Shown here in pieces: positions 1-10,160 of a stretch of 64,000 nt of DNA. Numbering within the stretch: position 1 is the first letter of the stretch; each line of letters begins with the position of its first letter. The position numbers and the translations under genes were made by a program. The stretch comes from Cantharellus purpuraceus (Eukaryota > Basidiomycota > Agaricomycetes > Cantharellales > Hydnaceae), in contig JALBUN010000049.1 of NCBI GenBank assembly GCA_025174535.1, positions 1,302,001 to 1,366,000 of the forward strand. Reading direction: 5' to 3'. Below the pieces are notes generated by a model. The model saw only the letters and a program-made list of their open reading frames with translations, was not told the origin of the DNA and searched no databases.

Positions 1-466
1 AGATTGTCTGTCGATAGTCCTGCCATTAGTGCTCTTGTTTAAGTTACTAGTGTGTACTGCCTTTGCAGAGCATTAGAATCTTGAACTTGTGTGAAGCAGT
101 TGCTAGACTACTTCACACATCGCTGTTACCCGCTTCAGAGTGTCACTGGTTGGACGGTCAGATTCATCCACCTACTTCCTCTAGCCTCTAAGTGCATTCC
201 CCTCTTTTTGGAATATCTGGACCCCTAAGCGTCCGTGAACTCTAGACTCTGGAAGTCTTATTCATTCCCTACTGCTAAGAAATGTATTACCTTCCTGCGT
301 ATCGTCTGCATTGACCATTACAACGGATTGTAACCAAAGTACAAACGTTAAATCGTTTCTGGAGTTGTGCTGCAGTAGGATTTGATATTCTTCTCAGCTG
401 TTCATTCACGGAATTGTGGTGATTTAGAGTTTGCCCTAACACCATAATTTTGCGGGTTCCAAAACA
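1..466 (+). repeat. LTR-like repeat, right part, cut by window edge
   Basis: The stretch ends in TTCCAAAACA and matches a reverse-complement copy at 57837-58301 and a truncated direct copy at 59937-60138. Three copies sharing one outer edge, with TG..CA type ends in the opposite-strand copy, suggest a long terminal repeat. It lies just upstream of the gag-like frame starting near 536, so it could be the end of a 5' LTR. This copy keeps many CpG sites that read TpG or CpA in the 57.8-kb copy, so it seems the least decayed. The LTR start lies outside the window. No primer binding site was recognised after it. Confidence 0.65.
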
Positions 467-535
467 GCGACTTATATGCGACATTGAAGATGACGTCACA
501 ACACCTTATCATGAAGACTATGATAAGAGGATAAC

Positions 536-1615
536 TTGGACCTGTTTGCACAGGTCCAAGAACTCAAAGGACTTCTTGACAATGAGAAGTCCAAAGTAAC
601 TCATCTCAGAGACAAGTTAAAAACATTGAAGGAGGCTGCTAATAGAGCACCTCCTACATTCAAGACCAAGCTCACAATGGTGCACTTGGCCCCAATAGCA
701 TCACTATCACATGCTATGGCAGGCAAATCATTGTCTGCCATGATGCCGTCACAGCCCATGGCTTCATCATCACGGGAAATGATCGATCTCACCAAAGAGG
801 AGGACAATTGCCCAAGCAAATTGCCTTGGATCGATCCTCGAGGGTTTGAGGGTCAAGATTGGGATGACACTGACCCAATCTGGGAGGGATACAACCACAA
901 TCGTGGCCTCCTCCTGGCTAGCATCCCCAAGGGTGCTAAGCAATCAGGCAAACTCAAAGAGTTTTCCCTATCAGAAATTGAAGCTGAGATTGATCAGCTT
1001 TGAAAGGAATATATGGCTGGTGATGCCAGCCATACCTTAAAAGATCTAGCATTGAAGATGCTGGAGGAAGCCCAGCATACAAATTATTGCAAACAATGGG
1101 ACGATTTTGGGCATGCTCTCAAGCATGCCAATGTGGGGAAATCATTCCCCAAATGGGCACCATGGTTCATGACTGTGGCTGACCCCCCCAGAGCAGTCAC
1201 TGGCCACCTGCCATGACCTCTGGGCAAGTCCACCCCTATCAGGGCAGACTGGTTTGACATCTGTGATATGGACACTCCAGAGTTCATATCACTCCATAAA
1301 AAGGCATTGGCCATGCCGTTCATGGAATGGACTGTACCGATGCACAGAGTCATCAAGAGAATGACTCTACTGGCTCACACTGATAACACGAGTCCTATTG
1401 TCACTCTACTGACCACACCAGTAGACACACTTGCCCTCATACAAGGGTGGCAAGTAAACCCTAATGGGGTCCCCCCAGCCATCTGACAGGAGTCAGATGG
1501 TACTATGAACTTGTCCAATGTGGACATCTGGATGTGGCTACAAAAGGCCACTCCCAAGAAGGGTTCTTCTGTATTTAAGAAGAACCTCTGGACTATGTTC
1601 CAGAATCCTGGCCAT
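536..1615 (+). pseudogene. Broken gag-like retroelement frame, hairpin-tiled
   Basis: One reading frame runs about 360 codons and is interrupted only by three TGA codons (1001-1003, 1214-1216, 1484-1486); the flanking segments stay in the same phase, so this is one decayed gene rather than several small ones. No ATG opens it; the open part begins at a TTG. The N-terminal 35 residues look like a coiled coil (LKGLLDNEKSKVTHLRDKLK), followed by a Ser/Met-rich part and an acidic stretch with WDDTDPIWEGY. I recognise no Pfam-type domain. Position after an LTR end suggests a gag-like or accessory protein. The DNA is filled with short perfect inverted repeats (see findings). Each stop could be a former CGA. 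Confidence 0.5.
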
Positions 1616-2246
1616 TGGAAACTACTGGAAGGTTGTGGAAGGTGGAAGAAAGGGATAGAATATTCCAAGCCAATCACAGGTTCTGATCACTGGACTAACA
1701 CTGATCAGGAGCTGAATAATGGTTCTGGAATGTTCTATCTAATAATAGAAGGAAACAGCTAGAATGTTATGAAAAGGGGTAGAACAATCACCTGATCTGA
1801 TCCCTGAACTAGACACTGATCAGGCAAAAAGAAGGGTGTCCACCCTGTTTTCTACACTGGTTTGCACAGCCATGGATAGCCACATCTCAGGTGATGATCT
1901 CCACAGAAAATAGTGCCCTGAGAGACTGTGGTTGTCAAGTTACACAATATTTATTGATCAGAGACATCTGAGCTTGAATTCAGGCCAAATGCCTGGTCCA
2001 AAGGTGGAGAGCCGGCTGTGTGAAGGTTTGTGGGCACCTATGGGTCCACAACTGTAGCACAGCAGAAATAAATCATTCTGGGCTGAGTTCTGCATGAAAT
2101 ATTCCCAAAAAAATATGGAAAAATAGAGAATATTTGAGTAAGTCCATTCCAAGTACAAGCACCAAATATATGCTGATATTTAGGAATGGAAAAGCAAAGT
2201 ATAGCACATTGGTGCTGCATAAATAAAAAGGTGGTTCCCATACAGG
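1612..2246 (+). repeat. Dispersed repeat D, copy 1
   Basis: About 640 bp match 58594-59272 in the same orientation, with small gaps and many CpG/TpG type differences. It overlaps the end of the decayed gag-like frame and includes short open segments on the minus strand that are the same in both copies but show no known domain. Probably internal or 3' sequence of the same retroelement family. Confidence 0.75.
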
Positions 2247-2254
2247 TGTTGAGG

Positions 2255-2658
2255 TGCATCATGGGGGTCAGAATGGACTTGGCTTCAGCTTATGTGCTGC
2301 ACCCCCACTAATACCTGTGTCTGAGATTTCAGAGACAGAGTATGACTTAGATAGTTTGGATCAGACTTAGGAGCTAGATGTGATTTGATATTTGAACTGG
2401 GGGATGAAGTCCCCAGTAGTACAACTTAAATACATATTCAAAATCTAATAATAATTACTCTGGTGATGGATCTCTGAGGCCAACAGCCTTACATGAGTAT
2501 GTCCAAGTCTGATGGGGGCAGATGTCCAGTTCCTATGGTGATGCTGATGCATCAGTGGAACCAGGGATGGATGGGTGGAGTTGCAATGATAATTGGGCAG
2601 ACTATGGGAGATGTATGGTTTCCTAATGGAGTATAGATTTCATGCACACAAGGATCTG
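2255..2658 (+). repeat. Truncated copy of the TGTTACGCAC-type LTR
   Basis: Matches the middle of the LTR family seen complete at 56924-57451 and, reversed, at 50273-50811. Both ends are missing here: the first 70 bp or so and the terminal part ending in CATAACA. It is joined directly to repeat D. Confidence 0.7.
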
Positions 2659-3176
2659 GGGGACCTGAGACAATGCTGGCTGGCTAAATAGGAGAGCACC
2701 TTCATGGAGTGTGCTGAAATGGGCAACAACATTGGCTTGTCCAAGATCTGGATGATTGTCCCTAAATCTGAAAACTGTGAGCCAGTCATGGAGAGTCAAT
2801 TTTTCCCACCCCACTTTCTATACAGGTTTGGATGATGTGGCTGGGTCATTATTGTTGGCCTTGTTGTGAGGTTTACATGCATATGGCTGAGGTTTGTCAC
2901 AGCTTCTAATCCATGGCAAGGGGTTCTCATGAATCTCATACTGCATAAGTAACCCCTGACCCTATCCATTATCTGATATGCAAATTTGTGGGCACTTATC
3001 TGCTGCCCAACTTGGGCGGTGGCCAACTCCAATGCATTATTGAGTTTTATTCACCATGAGTGCATGCATTATGAGATAGTGTGCTGTACCCCCTTTCTTG
3101 TATACATCAGAATATTGTATAACAGCATCATTCCAAACAAGCATCTTGGTAGCTCCACTTCTCCCCCTTGAGCCCC
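2659..3176. other. Degenerate repeat sequence, no gene
   Basis: AT-rich, CpG-poor sequence between transposon fragments. Only short open frames without recognisable domains are present. It is most likely decayed retroelement sequence. Confidence 0.5.
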
Positions 3177-3356
3177 ATTGATGAGCAAGAGTGGCTCATC
3201 GATGAAATCATTGCTCATCGATGGATAAGTGATAAAGAACTTGAATTTCAAGTTCTATGGACATTGGGAGATGTCACCTGAGAACCTTACATGTTGTGTA
3301 AGGACCTAGAAGCTCTAGATGATTATTTAGAACTTCAAGGGGTGACTCAAGCATGA
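3177..3356 (+). pseudogene. Ty3/gypsy chromodomain remnant
   Basis: Reading the plus strand from 3177 gives a chromodomain as found at the C-terminus of integrases of fungal chromoviruses: residues DEQEWLIDEIIAHRW, then LEFQVLWTLGDVT, then EPY..CKDLEALDDYLEL. In the family these domains bind methylated histone H3 and steer integration. The Trp normally before EP is a TGA stop (3279-3281) and a second stop follows at 3354-3356. The matching integrase core-proximal part lies downstream on the other strand (3400-3825), so the two halves of one gene are in opposite orientation. Confidence 0.75.
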
Positions 3357-3399
3357 GAACTACCTCATAGATGGTAGTTCTCAGAGAGATGGAGCCCTA

Positions 3400-3825
3400 A
3401 AGATTCGTTCCCAAAGTTGTAAAATGACTTTGCTTCCTGTTTTGGGAATCTCATCTCATCATTTGGCACATACAGTTGAATGAGACTGACATGGAATGTA
3501 TGTGCCTATTAGTCAGTTCTGGTGGCAGTTCCAGTGTCACTGTCAAAGCTTTATTATGAGCTTCGATTACTTTATAGGGCCTGATATACTTGGGCACTAG
3601 TTTGCTGGTTCTACCCTTAGGTAGAGTGAAGTTTTTTGTTGAGAGGTAGACTTTGTCACCTCTCTGGAAGGTTGAACCTTCCTGATGTTCTTATTGGCAT
3701 GAAACATCTGAATGATGCAACTTTCTATAATCACATTGTGCACTGCTAGCAGGTTTGTTTGAGCCTGCTGTGCAAATTGTTTGAGCCTGCTGTGCAAATT
3801 GTTTGAGCCTGCTGTGCAAAACTCT
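3400..3825 (-). pseudogene. Ty3/gypsy integrase C-terminal remnant
   Basis: On the minus strand the translation reads NLLAVHNVIIESCIIQMFHAN, then GDKVYLSTKNFTLPKGR and KLVPKYIRPYKVIEAHNKA, the SH3-like GPF/Y-type module after the integrase core of Ty3/gypsy polyproteins. One frameshift near 3470-3500 separates it from a downstream FPKQEAKSFYNFG segment. A 22-bp unit is repeated three times at 3757-3820 at its upstream end. The chromodomain that should follow is on the plus strand at 3177-3356. The element is dead. Confidence 0.75.
3757..3820. repeat. 22-bp unit, three tandem copies
   Basis: Unit begins GTTTGAGCCTGCTGTGCAAA and is repeated perfectly at 3757-3778 and 3779-3800, with a nearly full third copy from 3801. 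It falls in the integrase remnant, where the encoded residues read QFAQQAQT-like, and looks like a slippage expansion. Confidence 0.85.
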
Positions 3826-4296
3826 AACCTGGTACGACACCAATGATTCATATGGTTTTACTTCCAAAAACCTTACTGGGAGCAGGGTATTGCTATATGC
3901 GGTTAGTTCTAGTGAAAGAGTACAAGGACTTAGGTTGGTACCCGATACTAGTGCTGGATATAAACTGATGAATGACTCTCTTATGAACAATGGATTAGAA
4001 TGCCAGTTTGTAAAGGTTTAGAATAAGCGTTTCTAGACGTTTTTAAAAATCTTATAACACATTACTCTCTTTCAAGTTCTTTTTCTATATCATCCACAAA
4101 CTTCTTAAATGCTTCAAAACATTGTAATATCTTCTTCCTATTTTCTACTGGTTTCATACTATCACTAGATCTCCTGGGGATAGTGAAGTTGCCACGGTGC
4201 ACATTAGTGGCTGCCGTGTACTGCGAATATATCTATTTGTGGTAGTATCCAAGTATGGGCTGGTCCTAATAAACTCGTATACTTCCTTATGCAACA
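3826..4296. other. Boundary zone between transposon and gene island
   Basis: The transposon similarity ends about 3825. An open frame on the plus strand covers 3803-4021 (72 codons, first ATG inside the transposon edge) and has no recognisable domain. The rest up to the P450 stop codon shows nothing else. Confidence 0.4.
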
Positions 4297-6446
4297 TTAG
4301 ACGTCGGCTCCCTTTGAAATCAGGCGCTGTGCGGATGCAGAACGGGGATAAAACGAGCATTTAAATGGGTCTGGCTCCCTGGTGTGTTGCAAAGCCAGTC
4401 AATTCCCGGGCTTAATGGCGCGCATAAAAAGGACTCACAACATCGCTCCCCTGGCTGTGAACGATCCTGCGATAGGTATCTCATTTCCTTCTGTATCTTT
4501 TGCTGGGGTAATGTTAAAAACTTTTAAAAGACAGGCTGCCAGTATAAAGAGGGTGTCTCCGGCCATATAACGACCTGGGCAAATACTGGCGTTGACAGCT
4601 TAGCTGTCCGTGTGGTACGAAGAGATTTATTCATACCGTCTACCAAATCCGAACTGAACTGTGGATAAGCTGATTCCTGGCCTAAGAAAACGCTCCGGCT
4701 CGAATTGCTCAGGCCGGGGTCCATATGTAACCTCACTGTGGAGGATTGCCCTTCAAAATAAGACGTAGTTCATAAAGGACACAGCATAAACAAGATGGAA
4801 GCATACCACACATTTCCTATAACGGTACTTCCTTTCGGGATGAAGAATTCTCCATATACATCATCTTTCGAAGTTGTGTGGGGAACGCCCAAGGGCAGGA
4901 CGGGACGCCATCGCTGAACTTCCTCACAGAGAGCGTTGACGTAAGGAAGCTGTGTACGATCCTCAAACGTCGGAAGACGGTCCTCCCCAATCACAGTATC
5001 GACCTCCATTTGAGCCTTTTGTTGCACTTCAGGGTGAAGAACTAGTGCAAGAATGAGAGCCTCGAGCCCAGTAACACTCTAAATCATGTCACATTCGGAA
5101 TATGAGAAAATATACTGCATGACAATACACACCGTTCCCGCTCCTGCAGCATATGACGCTCCACACGTATTGCGAATCGTTTCTTCTTCATCCGCTGCGT
5201 GATCGCGACCGATTAAGCTCTTCAACGAAGACGCCATAACCGAGGGTCCGGCCGTCCCATTCGCCTCAGGCCATTGTTAGTGCATGCTGTCTTCCACTTC
5301 TTTCGTTATAATGGAAGTGGAGAAATATACTCACGAGAGCATTTTTGACTGCCATGAACGGAGCCCCAACCATTTCTATTGTAGGCTCACGCCATTTCCT
5401 CGCCTTTGTTTTGAACCCTGCACCAGGCATCCATTCTGGAACGTGTTTCACTGGTGGAAGTATGAGTGGTCTTTTAAGTAGTCGCAAAATGACACTCACA
5501 GACGGGGAACATGTTAACAAGAAATGCCCCCGGAACGGCAGCCTCGCTTGCCCCTTTCATGGCTGCATGGGCGACTTCGATATAGCGATCGTTCTGGGGC
5601 TGTAACTGGATGCCATACACCACCTACCATCGGAACGCGACGTCATCATCAAAATTCATATCGAAAAGACCGTATTTGTCAATTACCTCTATGATAATCG
5701 CAGCCGCGAAATGTTTTATATGCTCTACGAAATTATCTGGAGAGTCGTGAACTTTCTGTAACAACGCACTGCTGAAGATCAATTTTCGTTCACATAAATG
5801 CAGCAGATCCTAACTTACCGAGTGTGTTTCATTTGTACTGGATTATACTCTGAAACCTTCCTAGAGTTAAAGTACTGGTGAAATGCTCTCCGATGTCGTC
5901 GCCACTGCTGTCCGTATCGCATGATGATGAACATATCGCCCCATCCAGACCTAGAATGAGCCTAAGCAAGGGACACGGAGAAAGAGATACCGAGCACGAA
6001 CAACGTCAACATTGGTAGTTCGGGGCGGTCAGCATACACCGACGATCGTCTCTCAAATAAATCGCGGGCGATATTAAAAGAGTTGACATAGACCATTGAT
6101 CTGCCTAAAACATTCACATGCACAAGATCCCCTGTGGATCTTTCAGTGATGAGTTGTTCTTGACAAGGGAAATACACACCGTACTGTTCACCCCACTTTG
6201 CAATCGTCTCCCATTCGCTACGAACAGGCATATCCGTAAGGTTTCCAATGATAGGCCTTCCCGGCGGGCCAGGAGGCAAGCGCAGGCCTATGCATGCTAG
6301 ATCAGCCTTTGAAAAACAATTGTCTAGTAACTAAAGACACCTTTGGGAATACGTCTTGACAATCGGATCATATAATACATCACGCAGCATCCAAGTACAC
6401 AGAAGCTGAGGTCGAGAGTGCGGGAGATAGTAGTTGACAGTAACAT
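4297..6446 (-). CDS. Cytochrome P450 monooxygenase, about 500 aa, 12 exons
   Basis: Reads as an intact P450 once eleven short introns are removed. Exon 1 (6446-6341) gives an N-terminal membrane anchor from an ATG at 6446 (MLLSTTISRTLDLSFCVL). Exon 2 starts at 6287 with the proline hinge PPGPPGRPIIGNL. Then come a WRRHRR C-helix motif, the I-helix motif AAGAGTSVT, the ExxR motif in EEVQRW, the PERF motif, and the haem loop FGFGRR / ICPGRYMA, which is split by an intron with the cysteine ligand after the junction. The last exon ends EPDPFKCSFYPRS and stops at 4297-4299. This is a microsomal haem-thiolate oxygenase that would work with a P450 reductase; substrate unknown. The family resembles multi-intron agaricomycete P450s of the O-methylsterigmatocystin-oxidoreductase-like type. 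Exact exon 3/4 boundary is inferred. No biosynthetic partners are adjacent. Confidence 0.88.
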
Positions 6447-7030
6447 CGTTGCTCTTTGCTGGTGTTTTGGCCCTTGACACTGGGTATATGTGCTCATTCA
6501 GCCTGCGCTCTGGTAAGCGAGACCGCTTGGATTTCTTGGCTCAACTGACTTTATGACATAACTGAGGTTAAAAGGAAAACTGCCGAACAATATTTAGGGG
6601 CTTTTTCAAATCACTTATTACCGAGTACAATATGACCCTTCCAGTGTAGTACGTCTCAACCACCATGGGAAGTTTTAGGCGCATTTGACCAAGTAATCAA
6701 TTCAAACGTTTATAACAGACGGATGGGGAATCGCTACGGTTGTATCAGGATCTGCATTCTTAAATGTCAATTATTCTCCGCATACTAGAGTGTGAACTTA
6801 CGTTTCATGGTAGTTTAGCCACAAGAATAGCATGTCACACATTTGCCGGAAGTTAGTAATGGGGCGACCGACCGACCAGCTGGCAATAAAAAGAACGGAA
6901 CTATCACCACGAGCACAAGAATTCAAGATGCGTCTTGCAAGGTAGATACATATCAGGAGCGTCTAAATACTCTTTCATCATATTCTGTGATGCTCGACGC
7001 GTGTCAAATGGCTACAGGGTCAAGGTGGTT
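6447..7030. other. Intergenic, no gene seen
   Basis: Holds the P450 promoter side and the 3' side of the F-box gene. Only short frames without domains are open, and no repeats were noticed. Confidence 0.5.
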
Positions 7031-8776
7031 TTATTCCTCGTCAATTTCAGAGTCGTCTGACTCGTCAATATCCATCTCACTGGCATCCTCATAGTCTTCA
7101 TCGTCATCGTCAGAAAACCCTCCCATTGTGAAGTAGGGTAATCCACCGATCGTGATCTCATCTTCATCCTCTTCTGTTGCCCATTCTGACCCTGAATCAT
7201 CCATGTCGTCGTCGGTGCCGATATCAGAAGGCTCGATGAGTTCCACAGTTGCATTCTCCCTTAACCACTTCATGGGTTTCCCTTCCCAACTCCCGGTCTC
7301 TTTATCAATGTGGAGTGTTGCGATTGGACACCCAGCGTCTCGACGCTTTTCGACGAGTTCCTTGAGGTCGTATAGCGATGCACAGACACACATGAGACAC
7401 TCCAGTTTTGGACATAGAACTTCATTCTCTGGACCTCTGGGCCAAAGATAATCAAGCCATGAAGAGGGTATCCGGTGAGAAAAATACAATGCTAGGTGTG
7501 TTAACTTGGAGGATGCACGTAAAAGGTCTTCAAACGTGATTTCGTCCATTTCGACATACGCGAGTTTGAGTGCAGTGAGAGCTGGAAAGAGAGCCGGGGG
7601 GCCTATTATTCGACGAAAGAACGCCGGGTCATAGTTAGTGATCATGTCCGTCAGAGACAGAGACTGCAGGTTAGGAGTTTCAAGTAAGGGGATAAGAGCT
7701 GTCGCGTAATCAGAAGGAATTTCTGATATATGTAGATCTTCCAGCCGCTCCATCTGTAGAGGAGCGTAGAGAGAAGATTCAGAGATGTCGCTGGATATTA
7801 AAGGTGCAGAGCCGCGAAGGTCTAGAGTCTGAAGCGTAGGTGATGCATCTATGATTGCCCTGAATTCTTCATATGTTGGTCTGACATCCCGCGTATGATA
7901 TCCAAGATGTAAATTCGCCAAACCCGCAAAATTGCACTTTTCCCATGCGACATGGGCTCCTTCTAAAGAAACGCCCTCGAGTTTCGGCATTATGCCGCCG
8001 AATAAAGTGAGAGGTTCCCGTAGAGAATGAGGTTCGAAGGGTCCATCCTCGTTAAAGTCATTCTCGTCGTCTACGTCGCTGAGCTCCAGCTCTTCGAGTT
8101 GCGGCGCAGGTTTATTCAAGTGCTGCATGACCAGGTACAAAGACTGAAACCCACGAAGTCGAACCGTTAAACGTTTAAAACGATCTATGTGTGGGACAAG
8201 GATTTCCATCAGGATGCGGATGGGATCAGGGTCTACTGCGAGGTAGCTATTGTCGCAGTGTATAAAAATGTCAAGCCCTGAACTACCGGAGCGTTGCACG
8301 CACGCTCGTACGAAGTCCAGTCGAGGGGGGTCAAGATCAAGGATATGAATCTGTGACCATAGAGTAGGCGTATGGATTGCCACTTCACGGAACGTTCGGC
8401 ACACATGAGAAACCAGGACGTTGAATGCAGGATGTTCTTCATGTCCGTTACCGTCATCGTCATCATCTTCGGCAGATAGCTGAGTTTCTTCACTCCTGAC
8501 TCCTAGCTCAAAGATGTATGCAAGGATTTCATTCGGTAGAGACCACACGGCCGCTATTCGCGACTCTAGAGCGGCACGCTGGTTGCGAAGCAATTCCATT
8601 CTTGTTCGAATTTCACTGAGCTCATCTGAGAGCCTAGACTCTATGGCCTCCAATTGTGATATACTCTTATCCAGATTCGCAATTTGACCAGAGACGGCAT
8701 TGCCTAGCGGGTAATAAGTTTGAAAGATTCCTCAGCGACATCTACAATCAGACTTACGGGCTTTTGGCTCTAACAT
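7031..8776 (-). CDS. F-box protein with coiled coil and acidic tail, 563 aa
   Basis: Two exons: 8776-8758 (ATG, MLEPKA) and 8703-7031, joined across a GTAAGT..CTAG intron; total 1692 nt in frame. The long frame alone lacks an ATG at its start, which is why the short first exon is needed. Residues about 8-50 form a coiled coil (LDKSISQLEAIESRL, ELLRNQRAALESRI). The F-box follows (WSLPNEILAYIFELG ... LVSHVCRTFREVAIHTPTLW). The middle has leucine-rich, LRR-like repeats (LEELELSDV, LQTLDLRGS, LQSLSLTDM, LTALKLAYV). The last 80 residues are very acidic (DDDDEDYEDASEMDIDESDDS). This architecture is expanded in Agaricomycetes and is thought to supply SCF ubiquitin ligase adaptors; the target is unknown. 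Confidence 0.9.
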
Positions 8777-9231
8777 GGTCTGCTTGTCTCCGTTTAGCGA
8801 TGAAGAAACAGATGAAAGTAAAGGATTTGCATACCTATCGATGCAGCCAGTGTCAGCTAGAGGCGCAAAGACGCCGCTTGGATGGATGAAAGCCGAACGC
8901 TTTACATAACGTGTCGGAAGTTAAAAAGGAAGCAGCTGAGTCAATTGTAAAGCGATTGAGGTTGATTACATTAGAGCATTTTTGAAGCCAGTAAATATTA
9001 GCAAAACGGAATTCTGTGCATAATTTCAATGTATTCGTTTCAAAAACGCTCCATTCAAACTAACCTGGTACCAAGTAGTCATTAGTGAGACTAACCCTAG
9101 ATGCGTTTACTGAGTCCTAATGGGCTTACCATACCGCCTCCAATACAACAGGATGCGCTCTGTTCCGTCTTGTACTCAGTTTAGCTCAAGGATTACGTGC
9201 TGTAGTGGGGCCACGGTGCTTACTGTTATAT
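8777..9231. other. Intergenic, no gene seen
   Basis: Upstream of the F-box gene start. No open frame with a domain is present; one short plus-strand frame (8656-8889) overlaps the first exon antisense and is taken as chance. Confidence 0.45.
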
Positions 9232-9535
9232 CTCAGTACGTATAGCGAATACGACTAGTCTATTGTAGATACCTATGCAGGTATATCTATATAATAGAAT
9301 ATAAGTAAGGTAGATAAAATGAGACTGTTGTCCCTTACCTCAGTACGTATAGCGAATACGACTGAGGAACTAGGTCTAGCTGCGATCGCCTTATATATGA
9401 TCGCAGTAGTGTCTAGTGGAAGAGTGTGGAACATGTGGAATATGAGTGAACTGTGGAACTACGCGGTAACGCGTCATAATTGTTGACGCATGGTGGAATG
9501 TGAATACGAACACATTCCACATTCATACTCCAATA
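9232..9535. repeat. Intergenic palindrome cluster with 25-bp direct repeats
   Basis: An exact 25-bp direct repeat starting CTCAGTACGTATAGCG lies at 9232-9256 and 9339-9363. Between and after them sit inverted repeats: TAGATACCT/AGGTATATCTA near 9267-9290, CTGCGATC/GATCGCAG near 9383-9409, and a perfect 10-bp pair GTGGAATGTG (9493-9502) with CACATTCCAC (9511-9520). No coding potential. It may be a decayed miniature transposon or a structured transcript. Confidence 0.55.
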
Positions 9536-10160
9536 TTTACTGCTATTTGTTCTGTAACATAACTTCCTCGGGATTACTGTAACGAGGCTACCATGTGCGC
9601 GTGATCTGAAAGCTTTACTGTTACAGGTAGTCAGTCACTTGAGAGTGCAATGGCCCATCAATTTCAGCGGTGTGAGCCCCCAAGCGGGCCGTGAAGGAGG
9701 TCTGTCAGTGAGGAGCACTACTATTGAGTGTCAAATCTCCGGCCGCTGGTTGGCAGTGGTACATCTACCGGAATGGAACAGCCTTTCATCATTGTTTCTT
9801 GGGTGATACTAGATTCAAGCAAAAGCGTTCAGCTCTTGCCCTGAGACGCTCAAGTTCAATGAGAGTCCCTCCGAGCTTGAGTCACCCCGGTCGAAGCTCG
9901 GGGTGTATGAGCGTGGAAGTATCGAATTGAAGGGAGATGGTATTGGTGCGAGCTCGTACACTTGTCGTGCTATATATATTCACTCTGCAACCCACAGGGT
10001 CACATATAACTACTTCCAATCCTATGTCAGGTGCAGGTGGCCTAAACCATTCCACCCTGCGCATTCTTCTCTTGCATTTCCTTTTGATGTTGGAGAATAA
10101 GAAAGCTATCAGGACATATGATCAGAGATGGAAAAAATTGGGAAGAACGAGATTGAACAA
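9536..10160. other. Intergenic, no gene seen
   Basis: Several overlapping short frames are open on both strands but none has a domain, a signal peptide or splice support. The right end is the 3' side of the Pmp3-like gene. Confidence 0.4.

Noticed and set aside
536..1003. A free-standing small gene of 155 codons
   Set aside because: No ATG at its start and the same phase continues beyond each stop, so it is one broken retroelement frame.
4380..4460. P450 taken as a pseudogene because of a TGA after GSFTARGAML
   Set aside because: The TGA lies in a GTGAGT..CACCAG intron; removing it restores the usual C-terminus with PFKCSFYPRS.
7152..7451. Plus-strand Ser-rich frame
   Set aside because: Antisense shadow of the acidic tail of the F-box gene.
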